A DNA stretch of 64,000 bases from Drosophila miranda (lineage: Eukaryota; Arthropoda; Insecta; Diptera; Drosophilidae). Shown here one piece after another: positions 22,077 to 33,995 of the stretch (position 1 is its first letter; every line of letters begins with the position of its first letter). The notes beneath the pieces are model-generated. The model had not been told where the DNA came from and ran no database searches. It was given only the letters and a program-made list of their open reading frames with translations. Both the position numbers and the translations under genes were made by a program. The stretch lies in the NCBI RefSeq assembly GCF_003369915.1, contig NW_022881603.1:36913124-36977123 (forward strand). Direction: 5' to 3'.

Positions 22077-23437
22077 ATATGAAATTTTTACAACATAACA
22101 TTCAATCTATTAAAGCCAATAAAAACGACCTAGTATTCTACTTAAACAATGAAAACTTCGACTTTGCCATTCTGGCTGAAGTTTTCTCTCACGATCTCCG
22201 TTATAGGAAACTAGCTAACTTCAATATGTTAGAAAAACATAGAGAGGACGGTTATGGAGGAGTGGCGATTGCCTACAAAAAAGAATTAAGAGTTAAAAGA
22301 CTGATATATGAGACAGAGCAAGATATAATTATAGCAAGAACCATCAACAACAAAGATAAATTTCTTATCACCTCAGTATATTTTGAACCTTTGTTGTCTC
22401 TTGCATCCTTCAAGCAAGCGATTAACAATCTCCTTGAATATTTAGATGCATTCGGAAAAGTCATAATTTCAGGAGATTTTAACGCAAGACATACCTTTTC
22501 TGGAGACAGAACCAACAGTGGAAAGGGAACTTTTCTCATGCAAGCTATGTCAAATGCTGGCTACAGTCTAGCAAATGACCACAGTCTCACATTCAGAAGA
22601 CACATCGACTCAACATCAGGGTCTGTACTCGATTTAACTTTCACAAAGGGTATTCATATAGAGAATTGGAAATGCGAAAAGTTTTACCTAGGAGGCAGCC
22701 ACCATCACCCAATAACCTTTGAAACAGCAGGATATCAACACAAACTCAAAACTTTCCTTGCCAAAAACAGGCTACTGAAAAAGCTAAGCCAGTTTGAGGC
22801 CGACAAAGATATGGATAATTTAGCGAAGAACATCCAACAGGAAATAAAAGCAGCTACTTATGAAATCAAAAACAAATGTCCAAAATTATGGTGGGACGAG
22901 AATTTAGCCAAATTATTCAGGGAGTTTGCAGAGTCGCAGAAGAAGGCAGCTTCAGAACCCTCCTTTCAAAATTATTGTTCTGCTGTTAACCTCAAGGTTA
23001 AATGGAAAAAATCTGTTAAAATTGCCAAAAGAACTAGCTATGCCAGGAAGTTAACAGAGTTAAATGTAAAATCGAACTCAAGAGAAGCCTGGAGATTCCT
23101 CAGAAATCTAAAAAACTGTCAAGAGGACACCCCAGAAATTTTCAACCCTGACAAAGCTGGGCCATACCTGGAATTCCTTAACGAACAAATAACCTCAGAA
23201 GCAAAGGATGTAGACGAAGAAATGTACTCAACCAAGAACAATGAAAATCCTTTCTTTTCCTTGGAAGAGTTAGAGGCTGTGTTAGTCAGAAACAGAAAAA
23301 CGGCAGGAGGAATAGATCACATCACATACGAGATGCTGAGTGCTCTTAACACTAGTATAAAGACAGAACTTGTACATTTTTACAACCGTCGAGTGGCTAT
23401 GTGCGATTTCCCAGTCGAATGGAGATCTATCAGAATT

Positions 23438-23442
23438 GTACC
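23438..23442. repeat. Left target duplication GTACC of the BEL/Pao element
   Basis: GTACC precedes the 5' LTR and recurs at 26848-26852 right after the 3' LTR. A 5-base duplication is usual for BEL/Pao. Confidence 0.9.
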
Positions 23443-23814
23443 TGTTCGGAGCAGAACCCAGCCGATTAGCTGCTTGCCAAATAGCACCTAATTCTTGGCC
23501 CTCAGCCGCTTATTTTGTTTGTTACTTATGTCTATGTCACTCATTTGTTTGTTAAAGCTTTGCGCTTGCTTGCCCTGCTAAACGCTCTCTGCCAGCTCGC
23601 TCTTCGCTATCTCCGCTTTGCGTCTGCCTACCGACGTCGGCCGAGCGAAGCTGCGCTTAGCGATCGGAGCGGCAATGTAAAGGGCAGGCAAGCCACACTT
23701 GCAATTTGGATGTCACGCATTAAAGAACATATCGTAATTTTATTTCTGCGCCGAGTTTTATTTAATTCGAAATAATTAGTCGGCCGATTGGGGATAAAAA
23801 ACATTATCTCCACA
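23443..23814 (+). repeat. BEL/Pao 5' LTR
   Basis: 372 bases starting TGTTCGGAGC and ending CTCCACA. It differs from the 3' LTR in the third base (T/C), a G/A in the TTTGCGTCTGCC block and a G/A in the ATTGGGGATAA block. Confidence 0.9.
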
Positions 23815-24188
23815 TAAAATTTGGTGACCCCGACGTGATCTCTGAGTTGCAGTGTCAATTAATAATCATTCGCTATCGACATTCGTTAGCCCTAGCAAAT
23901 TTTCTGCGGTTAAGCACAATTCGGTGCTAAAACACACTTACATACACTTACATACACGCATTGCTGGCTATTAATTTCTCTGTCGCGACAATTTGGTCAG
24001 TGCAGTGCGGTAGGCAGTGCAGCGAACTCACTAATACACACAAGCGGAGTACAAAGCGGAATCGGACAGCTCGCACAGCCGCACAGCTAAAGGCATTAGC
24101 TGTAATCCCTTTGCTTTCGGTTCCCACGTTTATACGTATACAGGGTGTCTTTTTCGGTCGAGCTGAGTGACTCTTTTAAAACCTCAAC

Positions 24189-26502
24189 ATGGCAGCACCT
24201 GAGCCTACCAATGTCGCGAACGCAGCAATGCCGAGTGATGTAGATTTCTACAAGCACAAGGCCGAGTCCATCGCGCGCCAACTAAAGGCCATGGATCGCT
24301 TTCTCACCAAGGAAGAGCTTGCCGAGTTCGATGAGGCAGAACTTCAAGCTCGCTTAGAGCAAATCGAGCGAATGAATGCGGATTTCGATGCCGCTCAAAC
24401 GAGCCTTGAAAGGCTGGATTTCCTGCAGTTAGCCCATGATGCCCGACTGGACTTTTCGAATGTTTATGTGAAGGTTAGGTCCAGGCTGTCGCGGGAGTTG
24501 ATGGCTGCTCGCACGGTAAATGTTGCCAATTCAACGGCTCGGCATACTCTCGAGGGGAATTCGTCGTTGTTCGCCTATTAAAGTATAGGCCGTTCTCGAA
24601 TGCCCGAGTTGCAGCTTCCGCGATTCGGGGGGAACTACATGGATTGGCCAGAATTCCACTCGATGTTCTCGACAATGGTGCACAAAGACCATCGTATACC
24701 AATCATCGAAAAATTCCAATATCTTCGTGGATGTCTAGATGGTGCTGCGCTGGATACGATACGTTCCTTGGAACTTTCTAAGGAGAATTACGACAAGGCG
24801 TTGAATTTGCTAATGTTGCGATTCGGTAATAAACTGTTACATTTTCAGGCACACGTCAAGGCTATTTTCGGGCTGCAAGGGGTGGAGAAGGGCTCAGCTA
24901 TCGGCTTGCGCGCGCTCAGCGACAAAATCAATTCGCACTTGCGTGCACTTCAGATTGCTGATTTTCATCATAGGCACGAAACTGGACCACAAAACAAAGG
25001 AGAAATGGGAAGAGAACTTGCCGACGTCAGGATTGCCTCGGTGGTCAAGCATGGCCTCATTTTTGGAAGCGAGATGTCGGATGCTGGAGAATTTAGGATC
25101 AGCCATGGCAACAAGTCCTAGTCAACAGGTGGGAGAAGACAAACCTGTCACCCTTATCACCTCCAGTAACGACCATCCTAACCCCATATGTAACCATTGC
25201 AATTCCTCCGAGCATTACATATCTAGATGTCAGGCATTCCTGAATCTCTCTGCGTTTGAACGATACAAAGAAGCAAAGAAGAGCCGCTTGTGTTTGAACT
25301 GCCTCAACAAAGGCCATGAATTGCAGAGGTGCAGGTCAGGACTTTGCAGGCATTGCCAGGCCAAACATCACACGCTACTCCACATTCCATCGGGAACTGG
25401 TGCTTCATCTTCCTCTTCACCGGCCGAGGAATCGATCCAGCAAGAGGCCGCGACTGTGCTTTTAGCAAGCGGGTGTTCTAGCCCTCCCCCCTCGATCCAG
25501 AAATCTCAGCCTAGCCAGAACGTGTTGCTACCTACTGCCCTCGTCCATGTAACAGATCGTTATGGAGCACTTATCCCATGTCGTGCCATTTTGGATTCTG
25601 CATCACAGGCAAACTTTGTAACATCTAGACTTGCTGATCAGTTGCAGTTGGATCATCGCTCGTCTTATGTTCACATCTCTGGAATCGGAGATTCCATTCT
25701 ACCTTCGAGCAAGTCTGTACATATAGTTGTACAATCCCAGGACGCAAGCTATCGAGCTTCCTTCGCTGCAATTGTCACCAACTCAATTACGGAAATGCAG
25801 CCTAACTTCGGCGTAGACGCAAAGGATTGGCCAATGCCGAATAATCTAAAACTAGCTGATCCTAATTTCTCCAAGCCGCAACGTATCGATCTGTTGATAG
25901 GTTCTGGTTTGTTCTTCGATTTAATGTGCGTCGGACAGATTCGACTATCAGCCCAATTGCCAACATTGCAGGAGACAACACTTGGTTGGATAGTATCAGG
26001 AAGCATTGATAGCTCGGAGAATAAGCGTGCAGCTTTAACCGCTTTTGAAAATTCCTCGTGCATCTCTATTGACGATTTTCGACCCACAACGCTGGAGTAC
26101 CAAAACTTAGAGCAGCAATGCAGGAAGCAGCTGCTCGAGTGCCAGGTGCAAGTGGAAAAACTGCGATCGGAGAATCAGGAACTGCAGCGCGAACTTTTCC
26201 ATATATTAAAAACCTACATATCCACGCCAAATGAAATTCAACTTTCAACAGTTTCTACATTGCCAAATTTCCTGCCATTCTATGCAATTACAGAGGTTCC
26301 CGATGATCAAGACGTAGTCACGACAAGCCGCCTTCGTAAAGAAGGCGACGATCATCCCAGCGTAGCCGCCAGCTGCGCCCAAGCAAGCATCTTCAAGAGG
26401 GCCGTTGGAAAAATAGCGGTTCTGCCCCTTCAGGATGGATCTGTTGAAAGCCTTTGCCTTCCAACGGGGGGGGAATGCTCGGAGCAGAACCCAGCCGATT
26501 AG
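24189..26502 (+). pseudogene. BEL/Pao gag-protease, broken; pol replaced by a short coiled coil
   Basis: Starts MAAPEPTN. A TAA at 24579-24581 interrupts the frame just before the BEL gag domain (LPRFGGNYMDWPEF, DUF1759-like, from 24600). A frameshift near 24950 follows, after which the frame is open to 26502. That part has zinc knuckles (CNHCNSSEHYISRC, CLNCLNKGHELQRC, CRHC...H) and a DUF1758-type aspartic protease with AILDSASQ (Asp at about 25594). After TLGWIVSG, where reverse transcriptase normally begins, comes a segment with strong heptad character (about 26092-26214). The end (VGKIAVLPL) resembles the tail of a BEL pol, so RT to integrase is missing. The last codons enter the LTR. Confidence 0.75.
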
Positions 26503-26847
26503 CTGCTTGCCAAATAGCACCTAATTCTTGGCCCTCAGCCGCTTATTTTGTTTGTTACTTATGTCTATGTCACTCATTTGTTTGTTAAAGCTTTGCGCTT
26601 GCTTGCCCTGCTAAACGCTCTCTGCCAGCTCGCTCTTCGCTATCTCCGCTTTACGTCTGCCTACCGACGTCGGCCGAGCGAAGCTGCGCTTAGCGATCGG
26701 AGCGGCAATGTAAAGGGCAGGCAAGCCACACTTGCAATTTGGATGTCACGCATTAAAGAACATATCGTAATTTTATTTCTGCGCCGAGTTTTATTTAATT
26801 CGAAATAATTAGTCGGCCGATTGGAGATAAAAAACATTATCTCCACA
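26476..26847 (+). repeat. BEL/Pao 3' LTR
   Basis: 372 bases, TGCTCGGAGC to CTCCACA, right after the polypurine run. Same length as the 5' LTR, with about three differences seen by eye. Confidence 0.9.
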
Positions 26848-27155
26848 GTACCAATACCGAAAAAAAACATGGATCTGACTGACTTAAAACATTTTCGACC
26901 TATATCCCTCATTTCGGTTGTAGCCAAGACAGTAAATGGCATGGTGAAAGCCAGGCTGGAAAAGCATATACAAGAAAACAAGATTATACCCTACAGATCT
27001 TATGCATACCAAAAAAACAAGTCTGCAGCGATGTGCATAAATGATGTCATCAATGTGGTAGCGGCAAAGAAAAAGAACAAGGAACACGTTACTCTTGTGG
27101 TTGTTGACCTCAACAATGCCTACAATTGCGTCAACCTGAAATTCTTAAAAAGACT

Positions 27156-27862
27156 AATTTGGTTACTCTAGCCTTAATAGTCTCTGAGATTTTTGAATAT
27201 CCCCAGATTTTCGTCCTTTGCGGGGGCAGAAGGGGGTGTGGCGAAATTTTGAAACAAACTCGTCTCGGTCCGATATATTAGGAGTGTGGATACCAAATTT
27301 GGTTGCTCTAGCTTTTGTAGTCTCTGAGATCTAGGCGCTAATGTTTTACTCTAAGCAAAGCCGCCTATGCTACGTGTGTGTTAGAGAGAGACAGGGCGAG
27401 AAAAAATGAAATTGTTTTCTTGATGCTGGCTATAATAATAATACGATCCAATTCAGATTCCGCAGTCTTAAAGATATGGTCATTCTCTACAACTCTACGT
27501 TTTTGGTTTTCTCATATCTTTAAAATTGTGGATGCCACAGACTTTCGTCTTTTGTGGGGGCGGAAGTTGGCGGGGCGAAGTTTTGAAATATTTTTGTAGC
27601 AGTGACATATCACAGAAGTCTGGATCCAAAACATCGTTGCTCTAGCTCTTATAGTCTTTGAGCACTAGGCGCTGAAGGGGACGGACAGACGGACAGACGG
27701 ACGGACGGACAGACAGACAGGACTCAATCGACTCGGCTATTGATGCTGATCAAGAATATATATACTTTATGGGGTCGGAAACGATTCCTTCTGGACGTTA
27801 CACACATCCACTCTTACCACAAATCTAATATACCCCAATACTCATTTTGAGTATCGGGTATA
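27156..27862 (-). mobile_element. DINE-1, truncated copy D4, inside the I-element
   Basis: Lacks the left end with its stem-loop and starts at AATTTGGTTACTC, in the middle of the element. The right end is complete (GAGTATCGGGTATA). The left junction with I ORF2 shares a few bases (AATT). The I sequence between the two junctions is missing, so insertion was followed by or linked to a deletion. It carries the GTCTGGATCC and GGACTCAATCG variants. Confidence 0.8.
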
Positions 27863-29112
27863 AACATGCAACAGACTCCTCCAGCTTGCGACTACTATCA
27901 AATCAGGTCTAAAACCTAAAACAAGTACCAACATCTTCAAAGCTTTTATTAGAACAAAACAAGAATATGCTATCACAAGTTTTTCAGACATGGGATCTGT
28001 AGCAAGTAAAGATATAGAAATAGCGCAGGCTAAATCACTCAGAAGGTTTGTTGGGGTGCCACCTGACACAAGCAAACACGAAATTTTTGTCCTCGCTGGT
28101 GTAATGCCACCTGTTTTCAGGGCGAAATGGCTTACCGCCAAAGAACTGCTTAAAATTAAAAGGTTCAATCCAACAATGTTTGATAGTGTTAACACATGTA
28201 ACAAAATCCATGTATTAGATAAATTTTTAACTAAGGGTAAAGAAGAATACTCGAATGAAGAAATAAAAACTATATTTAATGAGATTCTGAACAAGTACAG
28301 AAAGGACGACTGGAACATTCTATCAACAGATGCCTCAGTTACAGAAAGTACATGTGGCATAGGAATAGTAGAATGGCCTAGTGGAAATATCCACAAGTAC
28401 AAAATAGAAAACAGATTATCCTCAGTAGGTGTCGAACTCGTAGGACTTAATAAGGCCTGCGAACTATGTCTTAAATATAATTACAAAAAGGCTTTGATTT
28501 TAAGTGATGGATTAGGAGCTATTAATTTAATTAAAAAAGACTCGTACCTAGTGAATGATATTCACAACATAATTAACCAATCAGACATTCAGAAACTTGA
28601 CATTCTATGGGTACGAAAAGACTGACATAGCAGCAAAGGCTGCTACAAGTGAGGGGTTTACAATAAATATAAAATAAAGCTACAAGGAGGCTCAAAGAGA
28701 AATTAGGAACTTTTTAGTTTACAAATGGAATGAGGACTACAGGACGAAGTGTAGGACGAAGGGATCCAGCCTCATAGACATATTTCCAGACATACCCAGT
28801 AAACCCTGGCATTTTTCTCTTAAATGGAATGCTAAAAGCATCAAGACCATTAACAGACTTATGACGGGACACACATACGACAAAGTCTTCCTACACAGAA
28901 TCAAAGCAATTGACTCAAATATCTGCGAAACGTGCAATGTAACTGAATATGCCGAACACCTGATCTTCGATTGCCAAAGATTTGCCGGGCTCAGAAGGAA
29001 ATTCAAAATCTTTAAATATTATAACAATTTACATCAATTATTAATAAAAAAAGAGCCGCTACATCTCAGAGAGCTGGCAATCTTCATCAAAACTGCTGAC
29101 TTAAACTTTTGA
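27863..29112 (+). pseudogene. I-type ORF2 C-terminal part: RT end and RNase H
   Basis: The longest copy of the I 3' coding region. It starts within the reverse transcriptase thumb/linker and includes SLRRFVGVPPDTSKHE, RNase H (DASVTES, LVGL, LSDG) and the Cys/His C-terminal motif. Two small deletions damage RNase H: part of NKNTD is gone near 28535 and the VPGHKG block is lost near 28612. A TAA near 28676 also replaces a Tyr codon. The final part, 28861-29112, is open to the stop after KTADLNF. Confidence 0.8.
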
Positions 29113-29317
29113 CCCCTTTTTTCTTCATCATGTTATAAAGTAATTTCAGTTTATTTTCTAAAACAGTTAAGTAATTTTCTCCTTTTTTTTTATATACCGA
29201 CCTGTCAAACTCGCCAAACTACATCACCAGTATCTGATCAATGTGGCTACAGTGCTACGATCAAAATTCCGATCATCCTTAAGATGATTTAAAACCAAAA
29301 AAAAAAAAAAAAAAAAA

Positions 29318-29331
29318 AAATTGCTTTCGGT
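29318..29331. repeat. Target-site duplication, right, of the I-type element
   Basis: Same 14 bases as 20253-20266, overlapping the end of the poly(A) tract. The amplicon units keep only this right copy, beside the I 3' fragments. Confidence 0.85.
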
Positions 29332-30546
29332 TGAATACTAGCTAGCAACGACTATCAGCACTGAACACATATTTTTAACCGATAATCTAATCAATTTTAT
29401 ATAAAAGTGGCTAATTTTAAGTACCATCTTTATTGGCATTGTTTATAAAATAAGGTTTCAATAAAAAATGTCAACAATTTCCACTAAGTTTATTTCTTTA
29501 CATGGTAACTACCCATTTGCTACATATTAAAATCATTTGTATAAAGAGGTATATGTGTACTTTTCAAAATTGTTGGCCCGTTCTTTTCCATATAAGCCCA
29601 TGGAAGCGCCAGTGTGAAAAACCCCCGTTATGCATATTTTTACATTCCTTTTTTTTATATTTTTGAAAACATTGAGATTTTGATGGCAAGTGATCAAGAT
29701 TTCGATGATTTCCCGCATTAATAATCGATGTGGCTCTAAATTGCATTTTTACACGACTTCTACATTGGGGCATTGGCTAAGAGGGTGAGTGCATAACCTT
29801 AATATACTGGAAAATACTATGGAAAGTATTTTTATATTTTGCAAGGTGTGTGAACCAGACATTGTGGCAAGAAAATTAGTGTACTAAGTGACTTGGCGAT
29901 AAAATATACGGTCTGAAATATGCCACATATACCCACTTAAGACCCCTCTATTTAAACAGTCATTGTAGATACCTCCTATCCCTTCTTTTACTCACAAAAA
30001 AAACCCACTATATCCACGATTTCCACTATTTTCGGTGCAATATTAAAATACCCCTTTGGCATACAATGGGCTAATCGTTCTGTGATTTGATATTATTAGC
30101 TTGCTAGGACTTTATAGCTGAACATGAAGTTTATCCGATTGATAGATTATTTTTATAAAATAGTAGCCAACTTTTGCTAGTCATTCTTATTGGATTTGTT
30201 TAGAATTTTCACGAGTTTTCAAAGTGAAAATTTTGAAAAATATACCGCTAAAAATTATTGTGTAAAAAAAGCACTACCTTTAAAAAAACTGCATACAAAA
30301 TACCAGATTAAATTGTTAAACAAATTCCAAGTCCCCAATCTATCAAAAAAAGTTTCCTTGCCAGGTAAAAAAGAGGTAAATATTATTATTATTAGTATTA
30401 TTTTCCGCGGTCTAACTAGAGTTGTTATCCAGTTTAAATAAAGGGGCTTAAGTGGGCTAAGTTCGTTTTTTCATCGGTATGGCACGCTGAAAAGGCGCCA
30501 TTCTTAAGAAGCGTCCCTCCATTTTTTTTTAACTCCTAAATAATTA
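29321..30546 (+). repeat. mars 5' flanking region without its gene
   Basis: The same flank as before other mars copies, running up to the last bases before the start codon (CTAAATAATTAC). At 30546 it jumps into a half Tc1 element instead of continuing into TGCTCGACGTCATAATG. The mars gene of this locus has thus been cut away. Confidence 0.85.
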
Positions 30547-31136
30547 CATTGAGCCTGGGAAGCAGTTGGATCTTCCAACAGGACAACGATCCAAAGCACA
30601 CCGCACATGTTGTGCGTGATTGGTTGCTGTATTATGCCCCAAGACAGCTTCGTTCACCACCCCAATCTCCAGAACTTAACCCAATCGAACATCTTTGGGA
30701 CATTTTAGAAAGATTGGTACGGAAGTATAACATCAGTAGACGTGAAAGCCTCAAAACCGCCCTCATTCGAGCTTGGGCCAAAGTTCCGCCCACAACAACC
30801 GAAAATTTGGTGGCATCGATGCCCCGACGACTACAGGCTGTAATAGATGCCAATGGTGGACCAACCAAATATTAAAAGTATAAAAAGTATTAATATTAAG
30901 ATGACTTTGAGACTATAATACAAAAGCATAGAGGCTGTATGTACACTTTTTTCCGTGAACATTTTATGTTTTTTCGTTGTAACTTTAGTATACATAATTT
31001 TTGTTTAAGTTTTTTTTCTGAAATAATAATAACTTTAAGTGTCCTAAATAATGGCATACCAACTTTTTTAATTTTCATTGCGAAAACCCGAAATATTGAA
31101 AAATCGGTGCTGTATGTTGACTTTTTTCCTTGACTG
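30546..31136 (+). mobile_element. Half Tc1-like element (C-terminal end only)
   Basis: Identical in content to the right arm at 18987-19547 but without its deletion, and about the same length as the left arm. It includes the transposase end (QQDNDPKHT, LNPIEHLWD, PTKY; stop at 30875) and the terminal repeat to CCTTGACTG, then the same host flank. A possible single transposition is excluded because only one end exists; it came with the larger duplication. Confidence 0.85.
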
Positions 31137-31891
31137 TATAAACAATAACTCATATATTTGATTGCGCGTTGTGTGTAGTTCTCCTCTCCTTTCTTTAATA
31201 TTCTTGGGCGAGAAAAGCGATTAAAAATACACCGACAACCGACAAGGCAGGCAGAGCGAGAATTGACAGGCGGTGGCGGCAGCGGCGAACCGACACCGAC
31301 AGAGAGGGGAGTGTGTGCGTGCGTGAGCGAGCAAGCGCAGCGTTGCCAGCAGCATTTATTTAGCTAACTTAACCGATGACATCGTAAATTCACGGAAAAG
31401 CAGGTAGGACAAAAGCAATTAAGCATTTGCCTTCCATGGGGCAGAATCGGGGTAAACCTTGGCGTTTCAAACCGATTGAATGTATGTGGTTTTAACAGGA
31501 ATTTAATTTTACAAAGTAGGGCGTGTGTTCTTGCTGCTGGCAATGCTCTTGCCGTGACGTTGTTTGTTTTAGTTTTTTTAACCCCAATAAACACACGCAC
31601 ACACTTGTATTTATTCGGCGAATTTCGTGGGGTGTCTACTGCATATATTAATACATATTCCAGGCTCTGTCGCAGCTGTCTAAAAACGTATTCTCTTTCT
31701 CGACACTTGACACACACTTGATAAAGTTGAATGCTTATTTTTGCTTACTTTTATTATTCACTTTTATTTTCATACGTGCAATGGTAAACAGACACTCAGA
31801 AATATACCGAAACTACGTCACAAATTTCAAAATATGCCGAAAATATACTGACGTATTATTTGTATTCAAGCTGAATCAAATTGCTTTCGGT
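31137..31891. other. Second copy of host sequence upstream of mars
   Basis: As 19548-20266, but keeping about 45 bases (GAGCGAGCAAGCGCAGCG and following) absent from the first copy. The motif 6-like site recurs near 31800. No gene supported. Confidence 0.55.
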
Positions 31892-32104
31892 CACTTCCTT
31901 TTCATCAGCGAGCGAGACCGGTCGTGTTTTTTCTTAACAGTCTGAAAAGTGACTTTTTCCAAGCAACAAAGGCTTAATTAAAAGTGATTGTACAAATTGG
32001 ATCATTGTTTATTTCATAGAAATCTTCATCAATATATAAATTATTCCTCTTTTCATTTCCCAAAGGAGAGGTAAGTCTTTGGCAATCTAGTTAAACCAGC
32101 AAGT

Positions 32105-33706
32105 ATGGCGGACGCCGGTCACTCGGTGTCTGCCAAATTGAAACCCCCTGATCAGGTGGCAAAAAGCGGCAAAATTCAAACCCAAAAAACAATAGCAAAA
32201 AACTTCAGTGCTTTGTGTTCAGGTGTGAAAGAGGACATACATATTCGACAGCTTGACTAACGAAAAGTACCCAGCAAAAAAGATGCGCAAGGAACAAAAA
32301 AGCGACAACACCAATACAGTCATAAATAACAAAATGCTGATAGACGATGACAGTAACAAAATGGTGGAGGCTTCTGACGGTGTGACCGTTCACAATTCTC
32401 ACACAAATGCCATAAATGGTTTTACTGGAAATACTGAAATGACTAAAACACTGAATAAAAATACTAATCCGATTATAAACCCATCAAATGTAGGTATCGA
32501 AAGAGAAACAGTGTTGTATAGTGAGTGCCACATCGGTGATGCGGCTGTACTAGTATCGACTAAGAACAGTACCATCTTCGAAAACAAAAACACCAAAAAT
32601 GGCTTATTCTTTTTTGAAAAAATAAGACACCTTAAAATCAAAGGAATTAAAGAAATCGTAGCTTTTGCGCCACTCTATACAAGATTTATTTTAAGGTTTT
32701 CAGCGAAGCAAATGATTTAGTTTTAAATGAGGAGTTAAAAAAAATGAATTTAGTGGTATTTATACCAAAAGACTATGTGGAATCCTATGGAGTAATTAAA
32801 GGGGTGCCCCTCGGTTTTTCTGAGAATGAAATTATGGATAATATTACTTCTAACATAAAAATTAAGTCAATTGAAAGATTAGCAAGAAGGCAGAAAATTA
32901 CAACCGATGACAACAACGAAACATTCAAGCTCATACCATTAGAAACAGTCAAAATTGGTTTTGAGGGTTCAGACATCCCAGAAAAGGTATCTCTTTTTGG
33001 GATATGTGGGATGAAAGTAAGCATATATGTTCCCAGAGTAAGGCAATGTTATAATTGTGGCAGACTTGGTCACACTTCGACCAGATGCAAATCAGCTAGG
33101 AGGTGCTATAAATGCGGAGTCGAGGAGTGCAATGGGTCGTGCACTGGTCTCAAGTGTATCCTTTGCAATGGGAAAAATCACTCAGCTAGGGACAGACTGA
33201 TGTGCCCAGTATGGGAAAAGGAGATGGACATTAACAAAATAATGACAATCAAAAAAATCGCGCGTAAGGAAGTGCTTAGCACTTACTCAATCCATCAAAA
33301 TTTTTCGCTGTTAGATAATAATGAAAAAAACTATCCAAAACTAGACATAAATGAGGAAAATGTTCAAACCAAAAACGTTAAAGCAAATGAAGTTTTAAAA
33401 AAACACAGTTATGCGAGCAGGTTAGTGCAGAGACCTTTGGTTCCTGCACAAAAAACCCACTATCACTTAGAATCATATACCAGCGATTCTAGTAATCACG
33501 TACCATTTTTTGAAAACAAAGAACTAAAAGAAAACAAATTTACCATTCAACAGATGGTTGACATGTTGTCTCGTTTAGTCGACTCAAATGATGTGTCACA
33601 TCCATCAAAAAAAGTGACCAGTACAAATGATTACAATATGGAACATAATGCAGACAGAAAAATGAACAAACAGAGAGAAACGAACCTTTTTAAAACATCT
33701 AAATAA
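32105..33706 (+). pseudogene. I-type ORF1, copy B
   Basis: Starts MADAGHSVSAK at 32105. A 4-base insertion near 32240 (ACATACAT) shifts the frame, and the shared frameshift near 32680 follows. From 32744 to 33706 the frame is open, with the zinc knuckles and no internal stop. The Trp codon lost in copy A is intact here (near 33213). The two copies therefore decayed separately after duplication. Confidence 0.8.
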
Positions 33707-33708
33707 AT

Positions 33709-33995
33709 ATGAAATTTTTACAACATAACATTCAATCTATTAAAGCCAATAAAAACGACCTAGTATTCTACTAAAACAATGAAAACTTCGACTTTGCCAT
33801 TCTGGCTGAAGTTTTCTCTCACGATCTCCGTTTTAGGAAACTAGCTAACTTCAATATGTTAGAAAAACATAGAGAGGACGGTTATGGAGGAGTGGCGATT
33901 GCCTACAAAAAAGAATTAAGAGTTAAAAGACTGATATATGAGACAGAGCAAGATATAATTATAGCAAGAACCATCAACAACAAAGATAAATTTCT
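33709..33995 (+). pseudogene. I-type ORF2 start, copy B, with stop
   Basis: Starts as copy A (MKFLQHNIQS), but TAC TTA has become TAC TAA near 33772, giving a stop after about 20 codons. It ends at the fusion with the mars flank, within the endonuclease domain. Confidence 0.8.

Larger units (their letters stand above)
23443..26847 (+). mobile_element. BEL/Pao LTR retrotransposon, non-autonomous
   Basis: Two 372-base LTRs, TG...CA ended, flank a 2661-base internal region with gag and protease but no reverse transcriptase, RNase H or integrase core. A primer-binding-like TGGTGACCCCGACGTGAT lies seven bases after the 5' LTR, and a polypurine run (CGGGGGGGGAA) precedes the 3' LTR. The LTRs differ at about three sites by eye, so it inserted recently relative to its host I-element. 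It would need proteins from an intact relative. Confidence 0.9.
22079..27155 (+). pseudogene. I-type ORF2 N-terminal part, split by a BEL/Pao element
   Basis: Open from 22079 to the insertion at 23443, then resuming at 26853-27155 in a matching frame once the insertion and one 5-base duplication are discounted. It has the endonuclease signature (QHNIQS, ILAEVF, ISGDFNARH, GGSHHHP) and the start of the reverse transcriptase (AGGIDHITYEML, then FRPISLISVVAKTVN). The YADD-bearing palm is absent, since sequence stops at 27155 where DINE-1 begins. It would nick the target and prime reverse transcription, but this copy cannot. Confidence 0.85.
20267..29320 (+). mobile_element. I-factor-type non-LTR retrotransposon, nested insertions inside
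   Basis: Bounded by the matching target duplication, so both ends are the true ends. It contains the 5' UTR, ORF1 with zinc knuckles (20480-22076), ORF2 (from 22079) and a 3' UTR with poly(A). ORF2 is cut by a BEL/Pao element (23443-26847) and then by a truncated DINE-1 (27156-27862), with loss of the central reverse transcriptase. The 5' UTR starts with TCACTT, and GGTCG lies 28-32 bases downstream of its A, an initiator/DPE layout used by I and jockey elements. It is dead, but its 3' end was copied into each mars unit. Confidence 0.85.
30546..33995 (+). repeat. Segmental duplication of 18987-22366
   Basis: Half Tc1, host upstream sequence, I 5' UTR, ORF1 and the first part of ORF2 recur in the same order and orientation as at 18987-22366. 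The right break is in ORF2 at AAATTTCTT, fused to TTGCCAGG of the mars 5' flank, with shared bases TTTCTT/TTCCTT at the join. Confidence 0.9.
31892..33995 (+). mobile_element. I-type element copy B, 5' portion only
   Basis: Begins at the same base as copy A (after AATTGCTTTCGGT) and stops in the endonuclease region of ORF2, where it is fused to the mars flank. No 3' end, so it is a product of DNA duplication. Confidence 0.85.
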
